From contig NC_069124.1 in assembly GCF_026914265.1 (NCBI RefSeq), positions 58,124,589 to 58,188,588 of the forward strand: DNA of 64,000 bases. The letters run 5' to 3'. This document shows, piece after piece, positions 62,501 to 64,000 of the stretch; position 1 is the first letter of the stretch, and the number at the start of each line of letters is the position of its first letter. The notes under the pieces are model-generated. The model was not told the origin of the DNA and did not search any database. It was given only the letters and a program-made list of their open reading frames with translations. A program made the position numbers and the translations under genes. Origin of the DNA: Mya arenaria. Taxonomy: Eukaryota; Mollusca; Bivalvia; Myida; Myidae.

Positions 62501-63825
62501 ACGTCAAGCCATTTGGAGTTGTTGAGTGGACGTTCCAGTTCGTAACGGACACACAGACAAACATCACATACGGTTCTCATAGGTGTAAGAGCAAAGACCT
62601 TTTATTACAAAAATTAATTTATTTCAGAATCCATTAATTGGAAGTCTTGTAAATATGAGCACAGTAAGGAAAATACTTATTCACTTAACAGAATAAAGTC
62701 AGTTATCAAACATTGCATGCTAGTAGTACAAATAAAAATGATCTATACCAAGCACTCAAAATACATGTACTTGTAAAACAAGTCAAAAGGAAAAGCGTAA
62801 TAATTTGTTCTGCAAAATCTGTTATTGAAGCTTTATCAAAAAATTATTTAGATTATATAACGTATAAAAACAAGAGCTAACATTCACATAATCGTTGCAA
62901 CAAAAAAGATGCTAATGAAATATTCTGTTGTTTTTTCATTGGCAATAACGTTTATGGTTTTGAATGATTCAGTGACTAAAATAATTCAGCTAAATGTACG
63001 ATACCTTCAATAACAAGTTATTTGCTCTAAATACTGGTTAAAATAATATACAAGTTCTCATTGACTTGCAAAAATTCATGGTCAATATTTTAAACTGCAA
63101 TGTACAGTTGTTGTTATACAAAAATGTCTGAAAAAGGGTATGGCAATTGGGATGGCAATTTCTGAAAATAACAAGCTACAATATAATACATGTATATTGT
63201 AGATCTAGCTGTATTCTTGTTAGAGGTAACAATTATATAATGTCTCCATAAGTTTAAGAAGTTGCTTATAATATATGCAATAGAAAGTAGAGAGGAAATT
63301 TATTACACATTGATTTTGAATAATAATGGTAACATGTAGTGTAATATAACAATTAATGTATAATAACATGACATTACGTACAGAATTTGCTGTTAAATAT
63401 CACATTTATTCTAACCAACAACATCCATCAACATTCAACAAAATGTACCTGAAACACAAAGATTGTATTAATATTTAAGGAATGATCATCAATTATGATA
63501 GATCTTGTAAATAAATAAAATGTCTCTATCAAACGTTAACATTTTCTGTAAAAATCAAAATACTGAAACTCAAGCTTTTCATTCTTCCAACATAACTACC
63601 AGTATTCATCCCTTAATTTGCATACGTATAAAATTCTTTAGTAAAACAAAAATATTAATAAAATAAACTATTGGATAACAGTTCAAGCATTTCATCAATA
63701 ATTAACAAAATTTGATAAGGAATGTTACAGAATTAATACTTCATCGAACACATATTTCAATAAATTGTATATCAAAATAACTGTCACCATAGCAGCAGCA
63801 AAAGTCTGAAGGTAAAATTTGTCCT
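62501..63825. other. AT-rich region, possible 3' end of a minus-strand gene
   Basis: No coding frame recognised. On the minus strand TTTGTGTTTCAG precedes 63448 like an acceptor and is followed by a stop-rich, AT-rich stretch with AATAAA-type signals, so a 3' UTR exon is possible but unproven. Confidence 0.25.
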
Positions 63826-64000
63826 GCACGGTCAAGGATTCACTCCTATTACTAGTATGTGGGAATGCACGGTCAAGGATTCATTCCTATTACTAGTACG
63901 TGGGAATGAACGGTCAAGGATTCACTCCTATTACTAGTACGTGGGAATGCATGGTCAAGGATTCACTTCTATTACTAGTACGTGGTAATGCACGGTCAAG
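63826..64000. repeat. 41-bp minisatellite, cut by the window edge
   Basis: GCACGGTCAAGGATTCACTC units start at 63826, 63867, 63908, 63949 and 63990, exactly 41 bp apart, with single-base changes. Four full units and part of a fifth are visible. Confidence 0.92.

Overview
This is animal nuclear DNA: AT-rich, with small exons bounded by GT/AG splice sites, long introns and very many non-autonomous repeats. Repeat styles (tandem-core elements with conserved ends, TA-flanked and hAT-type MITEs, long minisatellites) suit a mollusc, most likely a bivalve; this is inference, and I cannot name a species.

Four protein genes can be built by hand from exons whose reading phases join. (1) Minus strand, from about 24.6 kb off the left edge: a bHLH-PAS transcription factor, six coding exons in the window, most like the Met/MTr (juvenile hormone or methyl farnesoate receptor) class. 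(2) Plus strand, 24.8-29.6 kb: TXNDC9 (PhLP3), one coding exon behind a 5' UTR intron. Genes 1 and 2 appear to share a short divergent promoter near 24.6-24.86 kb. (3) Minus strand, 53,797 to 33,958: a complete 16-exon FIP1L1, the Fip1 subunit of the mRNA 3'-end processing machinery, 463 residues. (4) Plus strand, 57.87-59.08 kb: a two-exon mitochondrial protein, probably an IF-3-like initiation factor, divergent from FIP1L1.

The rest is intron or intergenic DNA with repeats. About 4.8 kb of 35-bp satellite (8.9-13.75 kb) is split by a clean hAT element. TA-flanked inverted-repeat elements lie at 1.73, 22.35 and 37.68 kb. Six elements with conserved heads, tandem cores and similar tails lie inside introns, all antisense to the host gene. 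A roughly 180-bp tandem element occupies 29.75-31.9 kb, a palindromic 30-bp array 32.5 kb, and a 29-bp minisatellite of about 64 units fills the last FIP1L1 intron up to its acceptor. A second, 2.57-kb hAT-type element sits just upstream of FIP1L1 exon 4.

The most interesting points are the molluscan Met-like receptor gene, the unresolved exon 3/exon 4 junction of FIP1L1, the repeat array next to the terminal FIP1L1 acceptor, the modular elements with a 3' stem-loop, and two unrelated repeat families that carry nuclear-receptor half sites. No viral gene, toxin gene, CRISPR array, rRNA or intact tRNA gene was seen.
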